A stretch of DNA of 64,000 nucleotides from the NCBI RefSeq assembly GCF_017873175.1, contig NZ_JAGGJW010000011.1, positions 124,001 through 188,000 of the forward strand. Direction: 5' to 3'. The stretch is from Neorhizobium petrolearium. GTDB taxonomy: Bacteria; Pseudomonadota; Alphaproteobacteria; Rhizobiales; Rhizobiaceae. How positions within the stretch are numbered: the stretch's first letter is position 1; each line of letters begins with the position of its first letter. The notes beneath the pieces were generated by a model. It made no database searches, was not told the origin of the DNA, and saw nothing but the letters and a program-made list of their open reading frames with translations. Shown here piece by piece: positions 27,495 to 37,865 of the stretch. The position numbers and the translations under genes were made by a program.

Positions 27495-29168
27495 ATGACC
27501 CAGGACATCAGCCAGACCCTCCGCATCGCCATAGCCCAGCTCAATCCGACCGTCGGCGATGTCGTCGGCAATCTGGCGCTCGCCCGTGAAGCACGTCGGG
27601 ACGCCGCCCGCGACGGGGCCGACCTTGTTCTCTTCACCGAACTCTTTATTGCCGGTTATCCTCCGGAGGACCTCGTGGTGAAGCCGGCCTTTTTGAAAGC
27701 CTGCCTGGATGCCGTCGAGCAGCTTGCGGCCGATACGGCCGACGGAGGGCCGGGCGTTGTCATCGGCTTTCCACGCCAGGGCAGGGAGGGCCGGCACAAT
27801 TCGATCGCCGTGCTCGATGGCGGCAGGGTGATAGCGATCCGCGACAAGGTAGATTTGCCGAACTACGGCGAGTTCGATGAAAAGCGTGTCTTCATTGCCG
27901 GCGAAATGCCGGGGCCGGTGAATTTCCGCGGCGTCAGGCTCGGCGTTCCGATTTGCGAGGATATCTGGGGTGAGCTCGGCGTCTGCGAGACTTTGTCGGA
28001 AAGCGGCGCGGAGATCCTGCTCGTGCCGAACGGCTCGCCCTATTATCGCGGCAAGGTGGATATCCGCCATCAGGTGGTGCTGAAACAGGTCATCGAGACC
28101 GGCCTGCCGATGATCTATGCGGCGCAAGTCGGCGGCCAGGACGAACTGGTTTTCGACGGTGCGAGTTTTGCCTTCAATGCGGACAAGACACTTGCCTTCC
28201 AGATGAACCAATTCGAACCGGCGGTGACGGTGACGGAATGGAAGAGGGTCCACGATACCTGGCGCTGCACAGATGGGCCAATGGCGCGCATCCCGGAAAA
28301 GGAGGAAGCGGATTACCGCGCCTGCCTGCTCGGCTTCCGCGATTATGTCAACAAGAACGGCTTCAAATCCGTGATCCTCGGCCTGTCCGGCGGCATCGAC
28401 TCGGCATTGTGCGCGGCCATCGCCGTCGATGCACTGGGTGCGGAGCGGGTGCGCAGCGTGATGCTGCCTTACCGTTACACGTCCGAGGAGTCGCTGAAGG
28501 ATGCCGCCGATTGCGCGCGTGCGCTCGGCTGCCGATACGATATTGTGCCGATCGCCGAGCCCGTCGAGGGGTTTTCGTCGGCGCTCTCAGAGCTTTTCGA
28601 TGGCACGGACGAAGGCGTTACCGAAGAAAACCTGCAGAGCCGGGCGCGTGGCACCATTCTCATGGCGATCTCCAACAAGTTCGGCTCGATGGTGGTGACG
28701 ACCGGCAACAAGTCGGAAATGTCCGTAGGTTACGCGACGCTCTACGGCGACATGAACGGCGGCTTCAATCCGATCAAGGATCTTTACAAGATGCAGGTTT
28801 ATGCACTTGCCGCCTGGCGCAACCAGCATCTGCCGCCGGATGCGCTTGGACCGTCGGGCGCAGTGATCCCGAAGAATATCCTCTCCAAGGCGCCATCGGC
28901 GGAACTCAGGCCTGATCAGACGGATCAGGATTCGCTGCCGCCTTATCCCGTCCTCGACGACATTCTGGAATCCCTGGTGGAGATGGAAATGGGCACGGAG
29001 GAGATCGTCTCGCGCGGCCACGACATCACGACCGTCCACCGCATCGAGCATCTGCTTTATCTGGCCGAATACAAGCGGCGGCAATCGGCGCCGGGCGTCA
29101 AGATCACCAGGAAGAATTTCGGCCGCGATCGGCGTTATCCGATCACCAACCGGTTCCGGGACCGCTAG
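27495..29168 (+). CDS. nadE: Glutamine-dependent NAD+ synthetase
   Basis: 557 residues, two domains. The N-terminal nitrilase-type amidase carries the triad Glu in FTELFIAGYPPEDL, Lys in RDKVDLPNYGEF and Cys in GVPICEDIWGE. The C-terminal synthetase domain has the PP-loop LGLSGGIDSALCAAIA near residue 300 and TTGNKSEMSVGYATLYGD. It converts deamido-NAD+ to NAD+ with ATP and ammonia drawn from glutamine. Both catalytic sites look intact. Confidence 0.96.
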   Translation: MTQDISQTLRIAIAQLNPTVGDVVGNLALAREARRDAARDGADLVLFTELFIAGYPPEDLVVKPAFLKACLDAVEQLAADTADGGPGVVIGFPRQGREGRHNSIAVLDGGRVIAIRDKVDLPNYGEFDEKRVFIAGEMPGPVNFRGVRLGVPICEDIWGELGVCETLSESGAEILLVPNGSPYYRGKVDIRHQVVLKQVIETGLPMIYAAQVGGQDELVFDGASFAFNADKTLAFQMNQFEPAVTVTEWKRVHDTWRCTDGPMARIPEKEEADYRACLLGFRDYVNKNGFKSVILGLSGGIDSALCAAIAVDALGAERVRSVMLPYRYTSEESLKDAADCARALGCRYDIVPIAEPVEGFSSALSELFDGTDEGVTEENLQSRARGTILMAISNKFGSMVVTTGNKSEMSVGYATLYGDMNGGFNPIKDLYKMQVYALAAWRNQHLPPDALGPSGAVIPKNILSKAPSAELRPDQTDQDSLPPYPVLDDILESLVEMEMGTEEIVSRGHDITTVHRIEHLLYLAEYKRRQSAPGVKITRKNFGRDRRYPITNRFRDR

Positions 29169-29251
29169 GTGACCGATCATTTGACCGGGTGAGACGGGAA
29201 GATCGGGCGGCTCCACTTGAAACGCTGATCATGGCTTGGCATAACGCCTCC

Positions 29252-29412
29252 GTCAGGTGCCTGCCTTGCGCAGGAGAATCGGGAATCCGGTGGGAAACCG
29301 GAACGTGCCCAACGCTGTGAGGCGGATGCTTGGCCGCAATTCGAAAGCCACTGGAATTTCCGGGAAGGCGGCGGCAGAAGCGGATGAAGCCAAGTCAGAA
29401 GACCGGCCTGGC
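29252..29412 (+). promoter_or_regulatory. Cobalamin riboswitch upstream of bluB
   Basis: The 334-base gap before bluB contains the ordered AdoCbl aptamer landmarks. These are GGGAATCCGGTGGGAAACCGG near 29280-29300, GCCACTGG near 29347, a purine-rich GGGAAGGCGGC, and the B12 box AGTCAGAAGACCGGCC at 29393-29408. CAGG at 29254 can pair with CCTG at 29407 to close the outer stem. Cobalamin riboswitches before bluB are known in alphaproteobacteria. Adenosylcobalamin should turn expression down. Confidence 0.9.
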
Positions 29413-29457
29413 AAGATAGATCGAGCCGCGCGGACGGCGGCGAGGTTTCTTGATGCT

Positions 29458-29475
29458 CCTGCGCCTTCGCGCAGG
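29458..29475 (+). promoter_or_regulatory. Hairpin between riboswitch and bluB start
   Basis: CCTGCGC-CTTC-GCGCAGG, a 7-bp stem, lies between the aptamer and the GGGGA ribosome-binding site (29492-29496). It lacks a T run, so it may form part of a translation-control platform rather than a terminator. Confidence 0.45.
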
Positions 29476-29499
29476 CGGCGTCAGCATTGTTGGGGATAG

Positions 29500-30189
<690 letters not shown>

Positions 30190-30192
30190 CGA

Positions 30193-30855
30193 CTACTGCT
30201 GCGGCTGCGGCCCGCTGGATTTCGGATGGGCGAGGTCTATACTTTCCTCGGGCAGGAATGTCGGGCCGACCATACGTACCTTCTTGTTCGGATCGTAGGG
30301 GCGTTCCGGCCCCGGCAGGTTCGGCTGGGCGGCAGCCGCCTGCGGCTGTCTGACACGCAGATTGATGATGCCGGAGTAGGGCTCCTCCTTCGGCAACTCG
30401 ATGCCCTGCAGCTTCATTTTCTCCTTGCGGTCCTCTTCCAAATCGGAAGGAATGCAGTTGTTGGAGCGGATTGCAGCCAGGATCGCGCCGCGCTCGCCGG
30501 AGGAGCGAACCAATTGCCGGGCATTGTCTCTTTCCGCAACAAGCGCGTCGCGGCTTTGCTCCATGGCATCGAGCGTCTGCCGCATCTGATCGCAGATTTC
30601 GCCGTTCGGGCCGCCCACGACGACGACACTGCCCGTGCCGCAGCCCGCCCGACGCATCTCGATCCTGAGCCCGCGGATTTCGCTGTTCTGGTCGCTGAGT
30701 TCCCGCGCATAGCGCCGTATCTCGGCCGTGTTGCCGATGATCTGCGGTGCGTTGTTGAGCTGCCGGTAAAGGGCTGCGCAGGTCGCGGTGTCCCGCGCGG
30801 AGGCCGTTACGGGAACAAGCAGCAGCGGGGCGATCATCAGGCCGCAAAGGCGCAT
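30193..30855 (-). CDS. Exported DUF2865 protein
   Basis: 220 residues from the ATG at 30855; an upstream GTG at 30882 would add nine. A signal peptide ends in PVTASA near residue 20. The body is helical with paired Cys (TCAALYRQLNN and RRAGCGTG) and matches DUF2865, a family seen mainly in Rhizobiales. NNCIPSDLEEDRKEKMKLQG is followed by a Gln/Pro-rich tail. It is probably periplasmic; function unknown. Confidence 0.78.
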   Translation of the reverse strand: MRLCGLMIAPLLLVPVTASARDTATCAALYRQLNNAPQIIGNTAEIRRYARELSDQNSEIRGLRIEMRRAGCGTGSVVVVGGPNGEICDQMRQTLDAMEQSRDALVAERDNARQLVRSSGERGAILAAIRSNNCIPSDLEEDRKEKMKLQGIELPKEEPYSGIINLRVRQPQAAAAQPNLPGPERPYDPNKKVRMVGPTFLPEESIDLAHPKSSGPQPQQ

Positions 30856-30974
30856 CGGTGTTGTCCGGCTCTCTCCAATCACATGATCGCATCATGGAGC
30901 AGGCCGGTTGACAATATCATAAAATCGGCCGCCTCCTGATTATTATTTAATTATCATGTGGTTATATATAAAAT

Positions 30975-33302
30975 TTAAAGTTGAATATCCAGATTGGGTT
31001 GCGATGCTTCCACCACCGCGAGCGCAGCCATGTTCACAACGCCGCGCGAGGTGACCGAGGGCGACAGGATATGCACCGGCATGGCGGCGCCGAGCAGGAC
31101 CGGGCCGACATGCAGTGCGTCGGTCATGTTCCGCACAACGCCGAGCGAGATGTTCGCCGCGTCGAGGTTCGGGAAGATCAGCAGGTTGGCGTCGCCAGTC
31201 AGTGAACTGTTCGGCATAGCGCGCTTGCGCACCGCTTCGGAAAGCGCCGAACCGGCCTGCATTTCGCCGTCCACTTCCAGGCCAGGGGCCTGTTCGCGCA
31301 CCAGCTTCAGGGCACTGCGCATCTTCTGGGCGCTTTCGGAATCCCGTGAGCCGAAGTTCGAATGGCAGATCAGCGCTGCCTTCGGGACGATGCCGAAGCG
31401 GCGGACTTCCTCGGCCGCCAGGATGGTGATCTCGGCGATCTCCTGCGCCGACGGGTTGTAGTTGACGAACGTGTCGGCGAGGAAGAGCGCGCCGCGCTGC
31501 GAGATCACGAGGCTGAGCCCCGAGAAGGCGCAGACGCCCGGGCGCCGGCCGATGATCTGCTCGACGTCCTTCAGGTGCCGGTCATAACCGCCCTCGACGC
31601 CGCAGATCAGCGCATCGGCTTCGCCGCGTTTCACCGACAATAAACCGATCACCGTATTGTTGGTGCGCACGATGGTGCGGGCGCTTTCCGGGTTGATGCC
31701 CTTGCGGCCGACCAGGGCGAAATAATCGTCAACATAATCGCGGTAGCGCGGATCGTCTTCCGGATTGACCACGGCGAAATCGACGTTCGGGCGGATCCGG
31801 ATGCCGAAACGCTTGAGCCGGGCTTCGATCACCGACGGGCGGCCGATCAGGATCGGTGTCGCCGTCTTTTCCTCCAAGAGCACCTGGGCTGCCCGCAGCA
31901 CGCGCTCGTCCTCGCCTTCGGCAAAGATGACCCGCTTCCTTTCGGCCGTCTTGGCGGCGTTGAAGATCGGCTTCATCACGAAGCCGGAGCGCCAGACGAA
32001 ACGGTTGAGCTGGTCGAGATAGGCATCGAAATCATGGATCGGCCTCGACGCGACGCCTGTTTCCGCGGCAGCCTTGGCAACGGCCGGCGCGATGCGCAGG
32101 ATGAGCCGCGGATCGAAGGGCGAGGGTATCAGGTAATCCGGACCGAAGACCGGCGTATCGCCGGAATAGGCGCGTGCGGCAACGTCGGAGACTTCTTCGC
32201 GCGCGAGGGCTGCGATCGCCTTGACCGCCGCCATCTTCATATCCTCGTTGATCGTCCGGGCGCCGCAATCGAGCGCCCCGCGGAAGATATAGGGGAAGCA
32301 CAGCACGTTGTTGACCTGGTTCGGGAAATCCGAGCGGCCGGTACAGATCATCGCGTCCGGGCGGGCTGCGCGCGCAAGCTGAGGCATGATTTCCGGAGTC
32401 GGATTGGCAAGCGCCATGATCAGCGGCTTCGGTGCCATGCGGGCGAGCAGTTCCGGTTTGAGCACGCCCGCGGCGGAAAGCCCGAGAAAGACATCGGCAT
32501 CGTCGATGCTGTCGGCAAGCAAGCGCTTGTCGCTCTTCTGCGCATAGATCGCCTTCCATTCGTCCATCAGCTCGGTGCGGCCTTCATAGACGAGGCCCTC
32601 GATATCGTGGACCCAGATATTCTCCTTCCTTGCACCGAGCGAGACGAGGAGATGCAGACAGGCGAGAGCCGCGGCACCGGCGCCCGACGTGACGATTTTC
32701 ACGTCGGCGATATTCTTGCCGGCAAGCTCCAGTCCGTTGAGGATCGCGGCGGCGACGATGATCGCTGTGCCGTGCTGGTCGTCATGGAAGACCGGAATGT
32801 TCATTTTTTCGCGAAGCCGACGCTCCACCTCGAAACATTCCGGCGCCTTGATGTCTTCGAGGTTGATACCGCCGAAGGTCGGCTCCAGCGCCGAGACGGT
32901 CGAGACCATGGCATCGATGCTCGCCGCGTCGATTTCGATGTCGAAGACGTCGATGCCCGCGAATTTCTTGAAGAGAACGGCTTTTCCTTCCATCACCGGC
33001 TTCGAGGCGAGCGGTCCGATATTGCCGAGACCGAGTACGGCAGTACCATTGGAGATGACGGCGACAAGATTGGCGCGGGCGGTGTAATCCGCCGCCATAT
33101 CGGGATTGTCGCGGATCGCAAGGCAGGGTGCCGCCACCCCGGGCGAATAGGCGAGCGCCAGGTCGCGCTGGTTGCCGAGCGGCTTGGTCGCCTGGATTTC
33201 CAGTTTGCCGGGGCGGGGATAGCGGTGGAAGAACAGCGCCTGTTCATCGAGATCGCCGCTGGCTGGCATGGCGGACGATTTCGGTTTTTCTTGCGCGTTC
33301 AT
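30975..33302 (-). CDS. maeB: Malic enzyme with phosphotransacetylase-like C-terminal domain
   Basis: 775 residues. The N-terminal malic domain shows [26 protein letters not shown] and [23 protein letters not shown]. The NAD(P) Rossmann domain shows [13 protein letters not shown]. The last 330 residues form a PTA-type domain ([20 protein letters not shown] onward) that has no transacetylase activity in rhizobial homologues. The enzyme decarboxylates malate to pyruvate. Rhizobia carry two such fusions, Dme (NAD) and Tme (NADP). I lean to the Dme type from the N-terminus but cannot settle cofactor use. It appears monocistronic. Confidence 0.93.
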   Translation of the reverse strand: MNAQEKPKSSAMPASGDLDEQALFFHRYPRPGKLEIQATKPLGNQRDLALAYSPGVAAPCLAIRDNPDMAADYTARANLVAVISNGTAVLGLGNIGPLASKPVMEGKAVLFKKFAGIDVFDIEIDAASIDAMVSTVSALEPTFGGINLEDIKAPECFEVERRLREKMNIPVFHDDQHGTAIIVAAAILNGLELAGKNIADVKIVTSGAGAAALACLHLLVSLGARKENIWVHDIEGLVYEGRTELMDEWKAIYAQKSDKRLLADSIDDADVFLGLSAAGVLKPELLARMAPKPLIMALANPTPEIMPQLARAARPDAMICTGRSDFPNQVNNVLCFPYIFRGALDCGARTINEDMKMAAVKAIAALAREEVSDVAARAYSGDTPVFGPDYLIPSPFDPRLILRIAPAVAKAAAETGVASRPIHDFDAYLDQLNRFVWRSGFVMKPIFNAAKTAERKRVIFAEGEDERVLRAAQVLLEEKTATPILIGRPSVIEARLKRFGIRIRPNVDFAVVNPEDDPRYRDYVDDYFALVGRKGINPESARTIVRTNNTVIGLLSVKRGEADALICGVEGGYDRHLKDVEQIIGRRPGVCAFSGLSLVISQRGALFLADTFVNYNPSAQEIAEITILAAEEVRRFGIVPKAALICHSNFGSRDSESAQKMRSALKLVREQAPGLEVDGEMQAGSALSEAVRKRAMPNSSLTGDANLLIFPNLDAANISLGVVRNMTDALHVGPVLLGAAMPVHILSPSVTSRGVVNMAALAVVEASQPNLDIQL

Positions 33303-33535
33303 GGTTCCTCCTGGCTTGTCTTGTTCTGTCTTGGCTGGATCGAAAGGAGAGAGTCCTCCTTACATCAATCGACCCGACGGAACAGCAGCTAATTTGCCGT
33401 CGTGGCGGAAATCGGAAGGAGAGTTGGAATGACGCTCGGTTACCCGCAGGAGCGGCTTTTCCGTGTTTTGTCATCATCCTGAAACACGAGTCTGGTTTTG
33501 GAAATCGCGAGAGGCGGCAGCGAAAGGACGACTTC

Positions 33536-34351
33536 GTGACCGGTCAAGTGGATACAAGGCATTTCAGAACGCTTTTCATTTCGGACGTGCATCTGGGTTC
33601 CAAGGCCGCCCGAACCGATTTTCTCCTCGATTTCCTGCGCTATCATGAAGCTGATACGCTTTTTCTGGTCGGCGATATCGTCGACGGCTGGCGCCTGAAG
33701 CGCAACTGGTACTGGCCGCAAGGCTGCAATGACGTCGTGCAGAAGCTCCTGCGCAAGGCGCGAAAGGGCGCCCGTATCGTCTATATTCCCGGCAACCACG
33801 ATGAGTTCCTGCGTTCGTTTCCGGGAATGCATTTCGGCGGCATCGAAGTGGCCGAACGCGCGATCTACGAAATGGCGGACGGCAAGAAATACCTGATCCT
33901 GCACGGCGACGAATTCGACGTGGTCGTGCGCAATGCCCGTCTGCTCGCCTATCTCGGCGATTGGGCCTATGACGCGGCGATCGCCATCAACGTCGTGCTT
34001 GCCGCCGTCCGCCGCCGCCTCGGCATGCCTTACTGGTCCTTCTCCGCCTGGGCGAAGCTGCAAGTCAAGCATGCGGTCAACTTCATCGGCGAGTTCCAGC
34101 GTGTTGTGGCCGAGGAAGCCCGCCGCAACAATGTCGATGGCGTCATCTGCGGCCATATCCATCACGCGGTGATGGAGGATATCGAGGGCATCCATTACGT
34201 CAACACCGGCGACTGGGTGGAAAGCTGCACGGCGATTGCCGAGAACCACGACGGCACGCTCGAAATGATCTCGTGGCAGAGGATCGGCAACACGGCCGAG
34301 GTCAAGGCTCTGCCGAAGCCGCAGTCGGTCGAGGATATGCAGGCCGCTTGA
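33536..34351 (+). CDS. UDP-2,3-diacylglucosamine diphosphatase-like phosphoesterase
   Basis: 271 residues from GTG 33536, with AAGGA seven bases upstream. All calcineurin-type metal motifs are present: SDVHLGS, GDIVDGWR, PGNHDE, HGDEFD and CGHIHH. The middle (LLAYLGDWAYDAAIAINVV) is hydrophobic. This is the LpxH-like family that hydrolyses UDP-diacylglucosamine in lipid A synthesis at the inner membrane face. Many Rhizobiales use LpxI for that step, so the substrate here is not certain. It is divergent from the malic enzyme gene. Confidence 0.8.
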   Translation: MTGQVDTRHFRTLFISDVHLGSKAARTDFLLDFLRYHEADTLFLVGDIVDGWRLKRNWYWPQGCNDVVQKLLRKARKGARIVYIPGNHDEFLRSFPGMHFGGIEVAERAIYEMADGKKYLILHGDEFDVVVRNARLLAYLGDWAYDAAIAINVVLAAVRRRLGMPYWSFSAWAKLQVKHAVNFIGEFQRVVAEEARRNNVDGVICGHIHHAVMEDIEGIHYVNTGDWVESCTAIAENHDGTLEMISWQRIGNTAEVKALPKPQSVEDMQAA

Positions 34352-34461
34352 GAAGCGGCCGTAGATGGCGGATCGTATCAGACCGCTATTTCTGGCCATA
34401 GGCAAGGTCAGGGCGCCTGTGTTAGGTAAGCTGGAAGTTTCAGCAACCTGCCCGTGAAGTC

Positions 34462-35667
34462 GTGATTCCTCCCCATGCGGCGCCTCCAGCGCCCCGGTTA
34501 TTCCAACTGCGCTGTGCCCTTGCCTACGGAGCGCCGCTCGGGGTCAATGGCATTATCTTGCCCTATCTGCCCGTCTGGCTCGACGCACTGGCTTTCACTG
34601 AGTTCGAAATCGGCATCATATTGGCGATGCAGCTTCTCCTGCGCGTGCTTGCAGCGCCGGTATCGGGGGTTTTCGCAGATCGCCTGAGCGAGCGGACTTT
34701 GATTCTTGCCTGGTCCGGCGCGTTGTCGCTGTTGACGGCCCTGGCCATGTTCTTCGTTCGCGACTTCTGGTCGGTCCTTCTGGTCATCGGGATTCAGGCG
34801 GCTGTGTTTGCCCCTTATCCGCCGATCGTCGAATCGATCGCAGTGACCGGAGTGCGCCGCTGGGGTTTCCAATACGGATCGATGCGCGTCTGGGGTTCCA
34901 TCGGTTTCGTGGCCGCGACCCTTCTGGTCGGCGAGTTGCGCGGCTTCTGGGGCGTTCAGGCCATCCCTTCGGCCATGGTGATCGGTTTCCTGCTGACGGT
35001 CGCCGTCGCCTTCGCAGCACCCAGGCTCGGGCAGGCGGCAATCCGACCCGGAACAGACAAGGCTCTGCAGCCGAGTTCACTCGGACGATTCGATCTGCAT
35101 GTATTGATGATCGGCGCGTCGGTGGCTCAGGCCAGCCATGGGATGTTCTATACGTTCGGTACCATCCATTGGCAGCAGATCGGGCTCTCGAGCGGTTCGA
35201 TCGGCGTGCTGTGGAGCGCGGCGGTTCTTTCCGAGATATTGGTCTTGTTTGCGGCCGGCCGGATTGCGAGACGCCTTTCACCCTGGTCGCTGATGCGAAT
35301 CGGCTGCGCGGTTGCCGTTGTCCGCTGGACGCTCTTCCCGTTGCCGCTGGGCTTTTGGGGTTATATGGCGCTGCAGGTCGCGCACGCCTTCACCTTCGCT
35401 TTCGTGCATATCGGTCTGCAGCACAGGCTGGTGGAAACTGTGCGCGAAGACCAGGAGACTTCGATGCAGGGCGCCTATGTCTTCTATAACGGCGTGTTTC
35501 TGGCACTTTCGACGTTACTCTCCGGTATGCTCTACCGGCAGTTCGGATTGACGAGCTACGTTGCAATGTCGGTCCTGGCGCTTGTCGGCCTTGCGATCAT
35601 CGCGCTCGCGGCGAAGCTTCAGCCCCAGAGACTGGCTTCCGGCGGATACACGAGCGAGCCCTCGTAG
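34462..35667 (+). CDS. MFS permease, phenylpropionate-permease (PPP/HcaT-like) type
   Basis: 401 residues with about 12 hydrophobic segments. It has PYLPVWLDALAFTEFEIGIIL near the N-terminus, VSGVFADRLSERT in loop 2-3, and RWGFQYGSMRVWGSIGFV, all typical of the MFS_1-like 3-phenylpropionate group. The substrate is unknown. The start is GTG 34462 with a weak ribosome-binding site. The 3' end overlaps the convergent dgcA gene by 49 bases, an unusually long tail-to-tail overlap. Confidence 0.8.
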   Translation: MIPPHAAPPAPRLFQLRCALAYGAPLGVNGIILPYLPVWLDALAFTEFEIGIILAMQLLLRVLAAPVSGVFADRLSERTLILAWSGALSLLTALAMFFVRDFWSVLLVIGIQAAVFAPYPPIVESIAVTGVRRWGFQYGSMRVWGSIGFVAATLLVGELRGFWGVQAIPSAMVIGFLLTVAVAFAAPRLGQAAIRPGTDKALQPSSLGRFDLHVLMIGASVAQASHGMFYTFGTIHWQQIGLSSGSIGVLWSAAVLSEILVLFAAGRIARRLSPWSLMRIGCAVAVVRWTLFPLPLGFWGYMALQVAHAFTFAFVHIGLQHRLVETVREDQETSMQGAYVFYNGVFLALSTLLSGMLYRQFGLTSYVAMSVLALVGLAIIALAAKLQPQRLASGGYTSEPS

Positions 35668-36602
35668 CGCAATCCGCCCGGCCGGTCGCGGGCCAAGAGC
35701 AGCGGACCGTCGAGATCGGCATAATCGGCATCCTGGGCGAGCAGGACGGCCGGTGCCATGGCAAGCGAGGATCCGACCATGCAGCCGATCATCACCGCAA
35801 ATCCGAGACGCTGCGCTTCCTCCTTCATGGCAAGGGCTTCCGTCAGACCACCGGTCTTGTCGAGCTTGATGTTGACCGCGTCATAACGGTCGCGAAGGCT
35901 TGCCAAATCCTTGGTTGCATGTACGCTTTCGTCGGCGCAGACCGAGACCAGATGACGGATGCCGGTGAGTGCGGCGTCCCTGCCGGCCGGCAGCGGCTGC
36001 TCGATCAGCGACACATTGGTTTCGGAGGCGATCGCCATGTGATGGGCGAGGTTGTCTTCCGTCCATCCTTCGTTGGCGTCGACGATGAGACGCGAATCGG
36101 GTGCCGCCTCGCGGACGGCGCGCAGGCGGGCTTCGTCATTGTCGGTTCCAAGCTTGATCTTGAGGAGCGGGCGATGGGCATTTTGCCGCGCTTCGGCCGC
36201 CATGGCCTCCGGTTCGCCGAGCGAAAGCGTGAAGGCCGTGACGAAGGGCTTGGAATTCGAAGCGCCGATCATATCGGCGACACGCCGGCCGGTCCGCTTG
36301 GCTTCGAGGTCCCAGAGGGCGCAATCCACCGCATTGCGGGCAGCCCCCGGCTTCATCCGCGCTTGCAACTCTTCACGCGTCAAACCATCGCGAATCGCCT
36401 CCGCGATGGACCGGATGTCGGCAATCACCCCTTCCACGGTTTCGCCATAGCGCTTGTAGGGCACGCATTCTCCACGGCCGGAACGGCCATTTTCATGAAT
36501 CATGCAGGTGATGACGTCCGCTTCCGTCTTGGAACCGCGCGAGATTGTGAACTTGCCGGCGATCGGGAAGGATTCAGTTGTGGCTTCGAGGTGACGGCTC
36601 AT
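35619..36602 (-). CDS. dgcA: Enolase-superfamily racemase/epimerase, DgcA type
   Basis: 327 residues. The muconate-lactonizing subgroup residues are clear: Lys pair in LKIKLG, metal ligands in VDANEGW, EQPL and CADES, and the second-strand Lys in NIKLDKTGG. The sequence is close to L-Ala-D/L-Glu epimerases. In this clade N-acetyl-D-glutamate racemase (DgcA) is the usual name. It would recycle murein peptide or D-glutamate derivatives. No dgcN partner is next to it. The 3' end overlaps the MFS gene. Confidence 0.82.
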   Translation of the reverse strand: MSRHLEATTESFPIAGKFTISRGSKTEADVITCMIHENGRSGRGECVPYKRYGETVEGVIADIRSIAEAIRDGLTREELQARMKPGAARNAVDCALWDLEAKRTGRRVADMIGASNSKPFVTAFTLSLGEPEAMAAEARQNAHRPLLKIKLGTDNDEARLRAVREAAPDSRLIVDANEGWTEDNLAHHMAIASETNVSLIEQPLPAGRDAALTGIRHLVSVCADESVHATKDLASLRDRYDAVNIKLDKTGGLTEALAMKEEAQRLGFAVMIGCMVGSSLAMAPAVLLAQDADYADLDGPLLLARDRPGGLRYEGSLVYPPEASLWG

Positions 36603-36719
36603 GGTTTTACGCTTCCCGTTGTGGCAAATACTTATGAGGTGGCTATATTGCCCGTCGCAAAAAATGCGATCAACTGTATCGTATGAAACCTTTTTTAGCC
36701 GCTGTTACGAAAGAAGCCT

Positions 36720-37865
36720 GTGACGTTTAGGTCTGCCGAAATCAAGGCCGAAGATCTGCCCGGCGGCGACGGTGAACGCTACCTGCTGTCCGGTGACTGG
36801 CGCGGCCAGACGATCCTGTCGATGCTGAAGGAGTTCCAGCATCTGGAGCAGGTCCGGAGCCGGGGCAGGGTGGAAATCGACCTTTCCGGTATTGCCGGCA
36901 TCGACACGGCCGGTGCCTGGCTGATCCGCCGGCTGATGACGGCGAAGGGTGAGCAGGGCAGCGAAGCCGTATTGATCGGCGGTGAAGGGCCAATTCGCGA
37001 GCTGATCGGGGTATTGCCGGAAAAGGCGCCGGCACCGCCGTCGGACCAGGGCGACAAGGGCACGCTCTTCGAGCGCCTTTTTGCGCCGACCGGCAAGGCC
37101 ATGGCGGAACTCGGCAGCGATTTCTACGCGGCGATGCATATTCTCGGCTCCGCGGTCCGCGGCGCGCAGATGAAGCTCGGCCGCGGCGCCGGCGTCTCGC
37201 CCGCTTCCGTAGTCACCCATATCGACCGCATGGGCGTGCGCGCCGTGCCGATCATCGTGCTGATGTCGTTTTTGATCGGTGCCATCATCGCGCAGCAGGG
37301 CGCTTTCCAGCTCCGCTATTTCGGCGCCGAAATCTTCGTCGTAGACCTCGTCGGCATCCTGCAGCTGCGCGAGATCGGTGTGCTCCTGACAGCAATCATG
37401 ATCGCCGGCCGCTCCGGAAGCGCGATCACCGCCGAGATCGGCTCGATGAAGATGCGCGAGGAGATCGACGCGCTGACGGTGATCGGCCTCAACCCCGTGG
37501 GCGTCTTGATCTTCCCGCGCCTCGTGGCGCTGACGGTCGCGCTGCCGCTCCTGACGATTGTTGCCAACTTCGCCGCGCTTACGGGAGCGGCGGTCGTTGC
37601 CTGGGCCTATTCCGGCATCACCTTCGATACCTATCTGTCCCGCCTGCACGAGGCGATCGACCACACGTCCGTCGCATCCGGCATGATCAAGGCCCCTTTC
37701 ATGGCGCTGTCGATCGGCATCGTTGCGGCCGTCGAGGGCATGAAGGTCGGCGGCAGCGCCGAATCCCTCGGCCAGCACGTCACGACATCCGTCGTAAAGG
37801 CAATCTTCGTCGTCATCCTTATGGATGCAGTTTTCGCCATCTTCTATTCCGCGATCGATTTCTGA
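36720..37865 (+). CDS. mlaE: Lipid ABC transporter permease with STAS domain (MlaE family)
   Basis: 381 residues from GTG 36720. The first 110 residues are a STAS-like domain (GRVEIDLSGIAGIDTAGAWLIRRL). The MlaE permease follows, with five to six helices including PIIVLMSFLIGAIIAQQGAFQL and the EIGVLLTAIMIAGRSGSAITAEIGSMK core. In Mla systems the STAS protein (MlaB) is usually separate; here the two are fused, as in many alphaproteobacteria. It moves phospholipid between inner membrane and MCE protein. The stop overlaps the mlaF ATG by one base. Confidence 0.92.
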   Translation: MTFRSAEIKAEDLPGGDGERYLLSGDWRGQTILSMLKEFQHLEQVRSRGRVEIDLSGIAGIDTAGAWLIRRLMTAKGEQGSEAVLIGGEGPIRELIGVLPEKAPAPPSDQGDKGTLFERLFAPTGKAMAELGSDFYAAMHILGSAVRGAQMKLGRGAGVSPASVVTHIDRMGVRAVPIIVLMSFLIGAIIAQQGAFQLRYFGAEIFVVDLVGILQLREIGVLLTAIMIAGRSGSAITAEIGSMKMREEIDALTVIGLNPVGVLIFPRLVALTVALPLLTIVANFAALTGAAVVAWAYSGITFDTYLSRLHEAIDHTSVASGMIKAPFMALSIGIVAAVEGMKVGGSAESLGQHVTTSVVKAIFVVILMDAVFAIFYSAIDF

